Made by a program: the position numbers and the translations under genes. Below, piece after piece: positions 50,201-60,411 of a stretch of DNA of 64,000 bases. Every line of letters starts with the position of its first letter. The stretch's first letter is position 1. Source of the stretch: Aralia elata (lineage: Eukaryota > Streptophyta > Magnoliopsida > Apiales > Araliaceae); contig CM068385.1 of assembly GCA_034770075.1 (NCBI GenBank), positions 43,856,721-43,920,720 on the forward strand, read 5' to 3'. The notes under the pieces were generated by a model. It did no database searches, was not told the DNA's origin, and saw only the letters and a list, made by a program, of their open reading frames with translations.

Positions 50201-50795
50201 AATTTCTGGTAATTCTAGTAAAAGTTCAGTGTCATGATGACCACTCAGTATAGAATATTTCCTCCATTTGGAAACATTGAAATCATTCGGTCCATAGAGG
50301 CCCTATAATTGTGTTAAAGAGATCATTCGTTGAGATTGTGCAAATTCTTGAGCTATCTTTTAATCTCTTGATTCTTGTAAACTATAAAGTATTCATGTGA
50401 TGATTCACATTTATTGTTATCATACTTGCTGAGCAAATTTGTTGCTCACCCTTGTTTTCCTTAAAATATTTCAGTTAGTGGAGCTCGTGGTGAAAGCTCA
50501 GTGAAGGATAAAGGCAAAGGCATAGCTACTGATTAGCTTCGTACTGTTAAGATTACCATTTTGATTATGTATTAAGACTCGTTGACTTTTGTGATGTATT
50601 AAGACTTAATTACCCTTATGTATTAAGTTACGTTTTGTAGAAGTTTTGGTTTCGAGACTTGGGATAGGATTATTTATGTTATATCAATATAAATATTCCT
50701 TTATTTCCGCTATAAGTTATCAATTGTATGACGTATGTATTAGATATGACGAACCAAGTCCGCGGTTAGGGTGACCCGGATTTGGGGGCGTCACA
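47234..50795 (+). repeat. E3 3' LTR (3.56 kb)
   Basis: TGTAACGATCGGG...GGGGGCGTCACA. In order: promoter-proximal region with a purine-rich leader; donor-like AACAAG/GTAAAC at 48193; GC palindromes at 48834-48906 (cores 48835, 48867, 48893; intervals 32 and 26); an array of GCAAGT-type units at about 49490-49860; GGCTGATCACC at 50160; GACCACTCAG at 50239; hairpin TGAGCAAATTTGTTGCTCA at 50430; acceptor and mini-exon at 50475-50536. Confidence 0.93.
50475..50536 (+). other. LTR mini-exon candidate, E3
   Basis: After ATTTCAG the frame reads SGARGESSVKDKGKGIATD and then TAG. With the donor at 48193 the intron would be 2,282 nt. Confidence 0.5.
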
Positions 50796-51037
50796 CTCAC
50801 TCTCTATCAGCCACCCTACCATGGGATGATTTATAACTGGGAGGTCATTCCAATTTGTCTCTGATATCCTACCAAAGAATTTTAGTTGTTTAGTATTATA
50901 GCGAAACAAATTTACACATAATATAAAGCTTTTAAGATTATTTTATGTATGATTAAGTATTTTACGGACACAAAGACTATATCCTAAGGTATTTTCTAAC
51001 TACCTTAGAGCTATAATCTACAGCTCTGATACCAACC
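50796..51037 (-). other. E7 leader, start of upstream ORF, and primer site
   Basis: Homologous to E1 2337-2552. The upstream ORF survives only as its first codons (VGWLIESE) after acceptor-like GGTAG at 50869-50873; donor CTAAG/GTAGTT at 51003 gives a 135-nt putative intron. Primer site TGGTATCAGAGC (minus strand) at 51023-51034. Confidence 0.8.
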
Positions 51038-51607
51038 TGTGATGCCCCTAAATTCTTTACCCTTCCCTGTAGCAGATCTAGTGCTCACGTGAAACTATAC
51101 AACTATAAATATTCAATAAAATATGACTTCTATCTATCCAAGGTTCACAGTATCCCATAACAGATGATAATTCCTGCTAGAACGTTATCTATGTTTGGAT
51201 ACCCTCACTTGAATGTATAGATTCATATCTCATGAATACTTTTTTCATATTGATATTCCCTATCTATCTGACATTCACAGTATTAATGATAAGATTGTTC
51301 TTGGAACTGAGCGGCGCATTCCGGTAAAGGTGGCACCTTACCGGCGCTCATTAAGTGTAACCTCAGCGCTTACAGAACTCCCAGTATCATTTAAATACCC
51401 TCATTCAGATGTATAGTTTGTAAAGATATTGTATTTACTTAGTACAACTGTGCCAAAGAAAGTAAAGATCAGAGTATAACGCATTCGATGTAATAAAGGA
51501 TGATAATATATTACATATCATTAAGTTCGGTTACATCGTTCTCAGTACTAAGTTATTACAACAAAGCCTTATAAAAGACTTGAATTATTCAAAAACAGTA
51601 AATAAAA

Positions 51608-51666
51608 CTAGTAAACATATCCTTTTACTTTGTCTGTCCCAGAAGTGCCGGGATTATCATTTAAAA
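51608..51666 (-). other. LTR mini-exon candidate, E7
   Basis: After TTTTGCAG the frame reads LNDNPGTSGTDKVKGYVY and then TAG, differing from E1 by substitutions only, with frame and stop position kept. Confidence 0.45.
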
Positions 51667-52340
51667 CTGCAAAAGAAGATATATGCAAGAATGAGCTACA
51701 AATGCTCAGCAAGTTCATTTGAAAATGTAAACACAATGTGTTTGATTTGAAAGATATCAATGATGTATAACTGAGGGTTCTGTACATGAACCATATATTT
51801 CAATTAGTTCTATCAGTCTTCAATGACTTAGAACCGTTTGATTTCGGATATCTGGTAGGGGATCAGCCTAACAAATATCCTAGGAGTATGCATATCATCC
51901 TACAATTTTATGTCGATATATAATCAACATTTACTGGCACCTTATATCAAGGTGTTTCAGTTCACCTTACATCAAGGTGTTCCATTTCTCAGTATAAGAT
52001 GTCGTACCAAAACAATTTGGTTTGACACAACAATTTACGCTCGAATAAACAATATATGAATAATGATTCATTTCTTAAGTTATGTTGAACAAGAAGCAAT
52101 AGCTTCACAATAATTGATAGCAAGATGTAATAGACTTGCTTAAATGTAACAAGATTAAAAGACTTGCCTCGTATATCTTTTACAGTTAATATAACGGTCT
52201 AAACGTTCGTCGTAAATCCTACACGATTATAAGTTTATGTAGACAAATAAGCGTTTAACGATTAAATCTTTTAAGTTTTATTTCGGGTATCTTAACCGCA
52301 TATAAATAAGACTTCTTTTACAATATATGAAATAATTTTA

Positions 52341-52600
52341 GAATTATAACTACTTACAGAATGAATATTTTTACTAAATAGTTAAAGAAATTCGGACATA
52401 ATAACTGCTTATAAAAGTATATTTTTTAATATATAAGAGAAATAAATCGGACATTATAACTGCTTGTAAATAGGACTTTGTACTATATACTTAAAATAAT
52501 TTGGGCATTATAACTGCTTGTAAATATCACTTTTGTACTATATACTTAAAATACTTTGGGCATTATAACTGCTTATAAAAGTATATTTGCTTAGTCTATG
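52341..52600. repeat. 55-bp tandem repeat in E7 LTR
   Basis: Units headed by GRCATTATAACTGCTTRTAA start at 52341, 52395, 52450, 52505 and 52560, a spacing of 54-55 bp. The first and last units are less complete. Confidence 0.85.
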
Positions 52601-52606
52601 TATAGC

Positions 52607-52678
52607 GATTTTGGGGTCAAAATCTTTGTAAGGGGGAGGGGGAGGGGAGAATGTAACGGGTCGAATTAATTGAGTCGT
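52607..52678 (+). repeat. Remnant 3' end of another gypsy element
   Basis: GATTTTG/CAAAATC hairpin with GGGT loop (52607-52624), purine tract AAGGGGGAGGGGGAGGGGAG, then about 27 bp resembling an LTR start (TGTAACGGGTCGAATT). It is immediately followed by the E8 hairpin. Confidence 0.6.
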
Positions 52679-52714
52679 GATTCTGGGGACAGAATCCTTT
52701 TAAGGGGGGAAAGA
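52679..52714 (+). other. E8 hairpin and polypurine tract
   Basis: GATTCTG/CAGAATC with GGGA loop (52679-52696), then TTAAGGGGGGAAAGA against the LTR. Nothing else of the E8 interior remains. Confidence 0.85.
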
Positions 52715-55700
52715 TGTAACGAACGCGAATTTTACATTTAATCTTTAAATATTTATTGAATTAAATAAATATTTGTGTGATTTATTTATTGAGCTAAATA
52801 ATATTTGATGAAATTGTTGTAGATTAATTTAATTAAATGTGTTATATGGATTATATTAATATGAAATAATTTTATGGTGCAATGTGTGAATTTAATTGAT
52901 TTAATTGAGATAATTTAATTAAATGATTTATTTATTAATTTTGACGTTGTTCTAATTAATTTAATAATTAATTAGAGATTTATTAATTTGTTATAATTAA
53001 GTGAGAATTTTTATTATGTGATTATTTGATTTATTGAGTAATTGTGACTTTTATTTACTTGTAATTAAATAAAAGCCATTTGTTTATTAAAGTGTGACAA
53101 TAAACTATATAATAAACTAGTTAATTAAAATAAACCAAAAAGGAGCTTATAGGGACAACCAAACATGGCCTTAAGAACATGGGAGCAGTTAAGTGCGTAC
53201 TGGCCTTAACTGACACCCATGTTACGTCAGTTAATAACGTCAGTTCATTCGTATTATTTCCTTAGCCAATTTAGAAAACACAAAGAGAAAACTTGAGAGA
53301 AAATTGGGATTAAGAAGGAGTTTGGGGAATCAAAGAAGCTTTCTTTCATCTACTAGCAATCTAAACAAACAATCAAGGGTAATTTCCTAATCCCAAGGTT
53401 CAATTTATGCTTTTTAATTTTCTCCATGAACGGATATTTTAAGTTCTTTGTTAATTGAGTTTCATGATTAAATTGTTGAAAAGTGGTTTGTAATCATTAA
53501 TATGCATGTATGAATCATTATATGATGTTTATAAATTGTTTTAGAGTAATTAATCCATGAGATTATATTTTAATTGGAGTTTTGAAGTTACAGAGGACCA
53601 GTATTTAAATATGGCTTAAATGTATGAAATTTTATGTTTAAATTGTATATTAATCGGTAAATTGATGATTAATTATGTTTATACATGAAGAAACGAAAAG
53701 AACGAAACTTAAACGAATTGATTTGGTGTTATAACGAATCTGTAGTGATTGATTTCATGAAATTTGACGAAATTTTGAAAAATAGCAAGAACATGAAAAT
53801 TATGGGGTTTAAATTCAGTTGTTTGAGTTGTTTAAGTTGATAAAATCATGCTATAATTGTTGGGTTATGTTTCTGTAAGATTCAGAACCTATGGGTAGTA
53901 TTAAATTTATTGTTTGAGCGAAGCTTTGGCCAAATTTGGCATTTTCTGTGTTCTTCACGAACTTGGGCAACTGAACCTGTAGCGCGGCGCTGCAGCGCTG
54001 GTACAAAGAGTAAACCGGGCGCCGCAGCGCCGGCCCGGGTTGTCCGGATCCGGGTCAGCGCAGCGCCGACTAAAGGCTTAAGCCCGACGCCGCAACGCCG
54101 GTCTGGGTCGAGTCGGGTCGGGTAAAAAACCCAGAAAATAAAATTTTTCCAGATTTTAAAATGGAATAATTTCACATATATGAAGCAACATGATAATTAT
54201 ATAAAAGAATAACAATAGTTTAAGAGCTAAGTCTAAGTTATGCTTTCTGAAGTGATTAACTGCTTAATAAAGAAGTGATTAGTTGAACTTTGAGTGTTAA
54301 TTATTCAATGTGACTTGAATGTATAGGTTACTTAAAGAGCAAATAGATATTATTAGTTGTAGCAGACGCACGAGGCAAGTTTCTTATCTATACTTTTTCA
54401 TTGAGCAAGTTTCCTTACTCTAACTTGATTTCAATTACGCAAGTATCTTATCTCTATCTTGATTTCAATTAATATTGAGCAAGTCCTTTACCCTAATTCA
54501 TTCAAGTTCATGAAAGAAATCATATGGTTTGAATGTATGGCTAAGTTTATGTGCAATAAGTATATAGCTTATTAATATATATGTATATCATATATATATA
54601 ACTAATACTATACATGAACGTAACTATGTAGGATTTGTGAAGTGACGTTAAGCTAAACTGTAATTGCTAAACTACGAGCAAGGCAAGTTTCTTCACTTAA
54701 TCTTCTATTATAGTTGAGCAAGTATAGTAACGTTGAACTCATTTATAATTTTGCAAGTATCCTGATCTTATTTACTTTTTTTGTTTTTTTCAACCTTGTA
54801 TTAAATTCATGACGGTGCAAGTGTTCTAGCCTTGCATCGGATTCCTGTGCAAGTATCTTAACCTTTACAATGGTTTTTTTGTATGAGTAAGTATCTTGAA
54901 CTCATTTATCTATGAGCAAGTTTCATTCATTAAATCCAAGTTTTCTATATTATCTTCGAGGTTTATGTTGATAAGTTATGTTAAGAGACATGTTTTTCGT
55001 TCTTATTGAATATGAACTGTTTAAACAACCAATCTAAACCTTTATTATGGCTAGACTAATGTCCTTTCTCATTTGCTAGTCTTTACACATTATTGAGATT
55101 AGGTAGAGCTTTTCAATCAGATTATTTTGATTTGGGACTCAAGTCTGAGAATAAACATCCCTTATTTGGGAAAACTTTTAATTGTGCATAAATGTAGTGA
55201 GAATAACGCAAGTAATGTTGATCAATGTAGGGCATAAAGGGCTGATCACCCACCGTGCCTGTAAGTTTAGTCGGTTCAGAGATGAATTTCTTATAGAACT
55301 TTTTTCAGTACATGAAAATAAAGTTCATGGTTTTTTGACCACTCAGCATCTGTAGTCAATATGTTGTTTCAAAAATGTAAATGATTTGATAGATTATTCA
55401 GAATTGTTTTAGTACTTCACAACTATTGATTCGTTGTAGAAGTATCCCTCAAAAAAACATTTACTCCTTTCATATAAGGCTTATTGTCTGTTAGTACTTG
55501 CTAAGCACTTGAATGCTCATTCTTGCTTTGATATTAAATGTTTTCAGTTAAACCCGAGCAAGTAGAAGGGTCCGACAAGGACAAGGGCAAAGGAAAGCTA
55601 CATGAGTAATTAGAGGGCGATATTTGTACTAGTTATAGTTTTATTATGTGATAATACGTTATCTATCATGTAATGAAATATTTAAAGGTCTTCGTACCTG

Positions 55701-55815
55701 GGATAGACAACTCTGATGTAATCTTTTTATTATTTAATATAATAAGTAGTTTGAATGAATGGATCGTGTAGCACCAAGTATGGATTTTCAAGTACCCGGA
55801 TATGGGGGCGTCACA
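52715..55815 (+). repeat. E8 3' LTR (3.1 kb)
   Basis: TGTAACGAACGCG...GGGGGCGTCACA. TATATAA at 53106; donor-like CAAGG/GTAATT at 53379; GC palindromes GGCGCTGCAGCGCT and GGCGCCGCAGCGCC with two degenerate partners at 53986-54099 (intervals 32, about 36, 32); GCAAGT-type arrays at 54373-54500 and 54680-54930; GGCTGATCACC at 55240; GACCACTCAG at 55339; acceptor and mini-exon at 55548-55609. It is inserted in C1 gag; right flank GTATG. Confidence 0.9.
55548..55609 (+). other. LTR mini-exon candidate, E8
   Basis: After TTTTCAG the frame reads KPEQVEGSDKDKGKGKLHE and then TAA. With the donor at 53379 the intron would be 2,169 nt. Confidence 0.5.
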
Positions 55816-56535
55816 GTATGTAACGCCTTCTCTGGTCTTTGACCTGCTCCTATGATTTCTAAAATTTCTGCTTTTGCTGTGATTCATGTTTCCCTTGTGA
55901 GATCCCCTGAAGTTACTTCTACCCCTATTTTCTGCCACAAGTGCTTGTGTCTCAAAATTCAAACCCTGCTCCTTTCGCCTTGTTTTCTCGTTGTGTATGT
56001 TGTCCTTGACCATCTGCATGGTTATCTTTCCTTCCGGAGCTGAATTGCTTAGTGACACAACCAAAGTGTCCCAACTGTTAGGCAATAAACTGAGAAGCAA
56101 CAATGCCTGAATCTCGTCCTCAAGATTCAATTTCATGGTAGACAATTGGTTCACCAAACCCTGGAACTCACTCATATGATCGGATACACTGCTACCATCT
56201 TTGTACTTCAGGTTCACGATCTTTCAAACCACAAAGGTTTTATTCTGTGCATTCTTCTTCTCGTACATTGACTCTAATGTAGTCCAAAGTGTATAAGCAT
56301 CTGTTTCCTGTAAAACATGGTGGAACACACTCTGATCGATCCACTATCGGATGTGACCGATCGTCTTCCTGTTCATCTTTTTCCAATCAGCCTCAGGCTT
56401 GTCCGCAGGCTTTTTCCCTTTAAGTTCCAATGGGTTATACAAATCCTTACAGTAAAGGATGTCTTCCATTCTAGGCTTCCAGATCGAAAAATTAGATGAG
56501 GTGAATTTAATCATGGCGCCGCTTGATTCCTCCAT
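55816..56535 (-). pseudogene. C1 copia Gag, truncated
   Basis: ATG at 56535 (MEESSGAMIKFTSSNFSIW). It has the copia Gag pattern WIDQSVFHHV, LWTTLESMYEKK, LKYKDGSSVSDHMSEF, LNLEDEIQALLLLSLLPNSW and APEGKITMQMVKD. Two in-frame stops (near 56344 and 56225) occur. The reading runs to an Arg/Ser/Asn-rich stretch before the zinc knuckle and is cut by E8 at 55816. Confidence 0.85.
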
Positions 56536-56570
56536 TTAATTTATCAAAAAATAACTGCGCAAAGAACCTT

Positions 56571-56583
56571 GCTCTTGATACCA
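56571..56583 (-). other. C1 primer-binding site
   Basis: TGGTATCAAGAGC on the minus strand, the iMet site with one extra A, 3 nt from the LTR. Confidence 0.8.
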
Positions 56584-56586
56584 CTT

Positions 56587-57334
56587 TGTTGGAAAAACTC
56601 CTCCAATTATAATTGTCTTTGATAAATTAAATAAACCACGCCAAAAAAGTTATGTATTTCCACCAAATAAATAACAATCTCAAAAATAATAATACGAAAA
56701 TAAACAAACACGAGACACCAAATTTTACGTGGAAAACCCTCTAAACTAAGAGGTAAAAACCACGGGCCGAGCTCTGAAAAAATTCCACTATAATCAACTA
56801 TGAGTACAAATAGTCCTTCCAAGTTTTATAACTAAAAACTTGAAATATTATGAAATTGAGAGAATACAATAATACCTCAATTTGAGTGAGAACTCAAATT
56901 ACCTTACCACCCAAAACCTCCGAATTAATGAAAGTCTTCCGGCTATTAATTGATCCGAAAAGATGATGGCAAGCCGTGAATAAACCTTCACAAAAAAACC
57001 TCTCGATTTACTACACTTTTTCCCTGCACTCATTGATTTTTCTTCCTCTCTGTTCCGTGTATGAATCCCAAAAGCAGAGTACGTATATACTGCTTTCTAA
57101 TTTTCGTGTGTTCTATATTGCCTCACAAATCCCATATATATATATAGTTCTTAACTCCTAATTTGCTTTTGAAAATCAATTAACATTCCTTGTTGGATTC
57201 GATCAAAACCAACGATCACACGTTGACCAAATCAAAGTCCAATTCGGTTTAGAGGAAAAATAACCAGACCAAATTAAAAATATTCCTAATTTAAATAGGA
57301 TAATCTCATGAGTTTGGACTCCACAAACCCAACA
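56587..57334 (-). repeat. C1 5' LTR
   Basis: 748 bp, TGTTGG...CCAACA, partner of 20460-21312. Confidence 0.93.
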
Positions 57335-57587
57335 AAAATACCATAAAATCATCAAAAAAATCAATATCATTAATGGGTATATAAAGAAAGAACTAAAACA
57401 ACACATTACATTCCAATTTAACTGAAAAAGTTACAGAATTTAGACATGGGTAAAGTTTTAAAACATACCAAATAGTTTTAGAAATGGCTAAAGCATAAAC
57501 CTATCTATCTTCTTTCTCTGCTCTGCGCTATCTTATAGAGAGAGAAACACATAGTTTTTTAGAGAGAGAAATTTTTATAGCGCAAAC
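57335..57587 (+). other. Upstream region and probable 5' UTR of the eIF4B locus
   Basis: Host-like DNA. CT-rich and GAGAGA stretches at 57510-57570 look like a plant 5' UTR. C1 ends about 250 bp before the former start codon. Confidence 0.5.
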
Positions 57588-58345
57588 ATGCAGCAACTGT
57601 GACAAGTGGGGTATGGGCTAAACCAGGCATTTGGGCTTTGGATTCCAAAAAGCACGAAGAAGAACTCCTTCACCAACACAACAAGGATGAAACCGCCGCC
57701 GCCGGAAACAACCGCACCGCGGCGATGCCGCTCGCTGATTTCCCTGCCCTCTCCATCTCCGCCTCGACCAAGACCAAGAAAAAGAAGGCCCAGACCTTAT
57801 CCCTAGCCGAGTTCTCAACTTACGACCCGACTAAGGCAAGGGAAGCCAAGCTTACCCACATAGATATGATGATGCTCCTCACTGGTCCTCGTGAGAGAAC
57901 TGCCGAGGAGCTGGAACGGAACAAACTCTACGGTGGGTTCAGATCCTACGGTAATAATTCCAATTTAAACAAGTGGGGTATTAAAAATAGTAATTCTAGG
58001 GGTTCTGATGAGCCGCAGAGGCAAGAATCGTTTGGGAGGGATTCAGATAAGGAATTTACGCTGTCTCGAGCTGATGAGACCGATGATTGGGGGGCTGGGA
58101 AAAAAACTAGTCTTTGTGGTGGATTTGAGAGGAGGGAGAGGGGAGAGAGATGAGGGATTTTTGATAATTTGCAGTCAAGAGTGGATGAATCGGATAGTTG
58201 GGTGTCGAATAAAAGTTTTGTTCCATCTTAAGGCCGGAGATATGAGAGGCAGAGAGTGGGATTTGAATCGAATGGTGGGGAAGCTGATTTGGATTATTGG
58301 GGGAAGAAAAAGGAAGAGGAGGGACAAAAATTTGGTGCGCCTACG
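57588..58345 (+). pseudogene. eIF4B: eIF4B N-terminal region, broken
   Basis: Plant translation initiation factor 4B, which binds RNA and helps eIF4A/4F and poly(A)-binding protein in initiation in the cytoplasm. Family landmarks in order: WAKPGIWALDSKKHEEEL, LADFPALSISASTKTKKKK, QTLSLAEFSTYDP, LTGPRERTAEELERNKL, GGFRSYG, SRADETDDWGAGKK, GFERRERGER, and after a stop SRVDESDSWVSNKSFVPS. Lesions: the ATG at 57588 is followed by CAGCAACTG where GCAGCAACTG is needed, a 1-base loss that puts the start out of frame; in-frame TGA at 58151-58153; in-frame TAA near 58229. After QKFG (about 58340) similarity ends; the C-terminal half is not in the window. Either a dead gene fragment or a first exon with a lost remainder. 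Confidence 0.85.
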
Positions 58346-59335
58346 CATTTATTTGCCTTGTTTTCAGATTGTTTTGGCGGGTCAATTTTACGCAGAAAAG
58401 CCTTTTTTTGAGTTTCAAAAATTCATGATTTTGTAGAAAGGATATAATAGTACATGATTTGACAATAGTATAGTATTTTACTAAAAAAATTAATATCTAA
58501 GACAACAAACAAAATATGACTGAAAAAAACAAAAAAAAGACTTTTTTTGTGGAAAATATGATAAAAAGTCCCGCTATGTATTATGAAAGTTTCGTGCTAA
58601 ATTACGATTACGATGTATATTAATACATGAGAGTTGATATCAAATACCTCGTTAAAAATATTTTGAATTATAGTTATACACGTAACTCGCAATGAAAAAA
58701 TTGACATATAAAATCGCAAGATATATTATTTTCATATTGGTGAAAATTGAATGGCTAAAACATTCAGTTTAAATGGATTACACTGACAAAAAAAACTCAT
58801 TTTGAACAAAATTATAGTTCGACCTCATTTTATGATTTAAATAAACAGGCTAATAAATTGTATGATCTTATATCTATTTATTGATTTTATCTTTATTTTT
58901 ACATATATCATTTATAATTATATAATATAATATGTAACATTTTTTTAATAATAAATAAAAACATATTCTTCACTTAACATCGTATAATTTATTACTAATC
59001 TCATTCCAATGAGTAATTAGTAATATCTTTTAAATAGTTGTAATAATTACAATCTTACCCTTCTTTTAGACTATTGTACTTTCAATTGATGATGAATAAT
59101 GTGATGTTACCCTTTTCATTATTCATGAACTAAATTCTTATTCGAGATTGCAATGGAACCCGATGATTGGATTTAATTAATTTATTCTCTATTTAACTAT
59201 GATCAATTGTTTGCGAGATTGTTTATCATATTTTGTATTTTATTCAATAATTGTGTGGCCAACAATTAATCTATCGAGCTAGATGATATAGGAATATTGA
59301 TTCTAGATTGGGTGTAGAATATGATACATGTGTTG
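58346..59335. other. AT-rich intergenic DNA
   Basis: No ORF, repeat family or RNA gene recognised. The last bases (TGTTG) abut the LTR at 59336. Confidence 0.6.
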
Positions 59336-60411
59336 TGTGACGCCCCCAAATTCGGGTCTCAAATGCCCGGATTCGGTCATCACGATCCAATACAAACATC
59401 CACCTCCAAACAACATACAATGACTAAATACGGAATATAATAAACATATGTTGTTCATTCAAAAGATGTTACTAGTCCCAAGATTCGATAACCTTAATAC
59501 ATAAAGCAAAACATACCCTAAATATTAATCATGGTTCAAATTACATTAATAGTAAAGTAAACTAAGCATAAAACAAAGTCAGCTACTTGAAGTCTATTAC
59601 TTCATCTTTTCTTTACCCTTGCCCTTCCCTGAAGTCTCGGGTTTAACTGCAATAAAAGTCATGATATAGCAAGGATGAGCAACTAGTTTGCTCAGCAAGT
59701 TTAAATGTAACAATAACGGATATATCATGATGAACGGAATATAAAAAAAAATTCAACAATATAAATATTGGAAGCAAGAATAATAATTGCTTTTAGAATA
59801 CATGATAGTCAAGTAGACTTTGAACAATAATCTTCCAATAGAATCAATAGCTGATTGACCCTTTGGTTACTGGCTACAGAATATGTACTTGAAGGGATCA
59901 GCCTCGCGTACGCTATGTATATGCATAACATTCAACTCTGCTGCTTGTATCTTATATTAGATACGTGGGGTACTCCCTTAAAATAAAAGGGTGTTCACTT
60001 CAGTCTAAGAATCCATACCATCAATTGGTCTGGATAGCCTTTATATAAAAATTTCATGCAATTGTCTGACCGAACAAAGGTTCAGACTCAATCTTAAACA
60101 GTTTATGAATTATAGAATTTTAAATAATGTACAAGTCCAAGACTGTATGAATTCAAGTGCACCAAGTGCGAGTATCATTAAAATCGATGTGGAATAATTG
60201 TAAAGTAATTAAACCACTTAAAACATGCTTAGAAATAAGGTTCAAGCTTAAATAAATAACTTGCAATACAATAACATCATGCCCGAATATAATTTGAGTA
60301 GGGTTAAGGAACTTGCTCAATAAAATATGAGTAAGGAAAGGAAACTTGCCTGATTGTCGACTTACAGCTATCTAGCTTTATACGACTCTCTTCAATTGAC
60401 CTAACATTAAT
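59336..60411 (-). repeat. Gypsy LTR fragment (LTR1)
   Basis: Holds the 3'-terminal 1.08 kb of an LTR related to LTR2 and E8, ending GGGGGCGTCACA on the minus strand. No primer site on the left. Conserved GGCTGATC block, TTGCTGAGCAAACTAGTTGC hairpin and mini-exon are present. Cut after CATTAA by LTR2. Confidence 0.85.
59597..59646 (-). other. LTR mini-exon candidate, LTR1
   Basis: After TATTGCAG the frame reads KPETSGKGKGKEKMK and then TAA. Confidence 0.45.

Larger units (their letters stand above)
43875..50795 (+). mobile_element. E3, 5'-truncated Tekay-like gypsy element
   Basis: Protease to chromodomain, then polypurine tract and a full 3' LTR. Upstream gag and 5' LTR are missing beyond the E5 insertion. 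It ends flush against CTCAC (50796-50800) of E7, consistent with insertion into E7. Confidence 0.9.
51038..52600 (-). repeat. E7 5' LTR, partial
   Basis: Matches the E1 LTR closely to about 52160 and weakly after that, then is cut near 52600. Mini-exon at 51608-51666; GGCTGATC block near 51860. The U3 part is missing. Confidence 0.85.
20460..57334 (-). mobile_element. C1, Ty1/copia element split by a 33-kb insertion cluster
   Basis: Near-identical LTRs (TGTTGG...CCAACA) lie at 20460-21312 and 56587-57334, flanked by GAAAT and AAAAT. The left remnant has RT/RNase H and the polypurine tract; the right remnant has the primer site and gag. Everything from 22485 to 55815 is later insertions. The pieces do not meet: gag C-terminus, protease, integrase and the first part of RT (over 2 kb) are missing, so a deletion accompanied or followed the insertions. 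Confidence 0.85.

Noticed and set aside
53910..54125. ORF of 71 codons across the E8 palindromes
   Set aside because: The open frame results from local GC richness; neither frame nor peptide is shared with other palindrome clusters.
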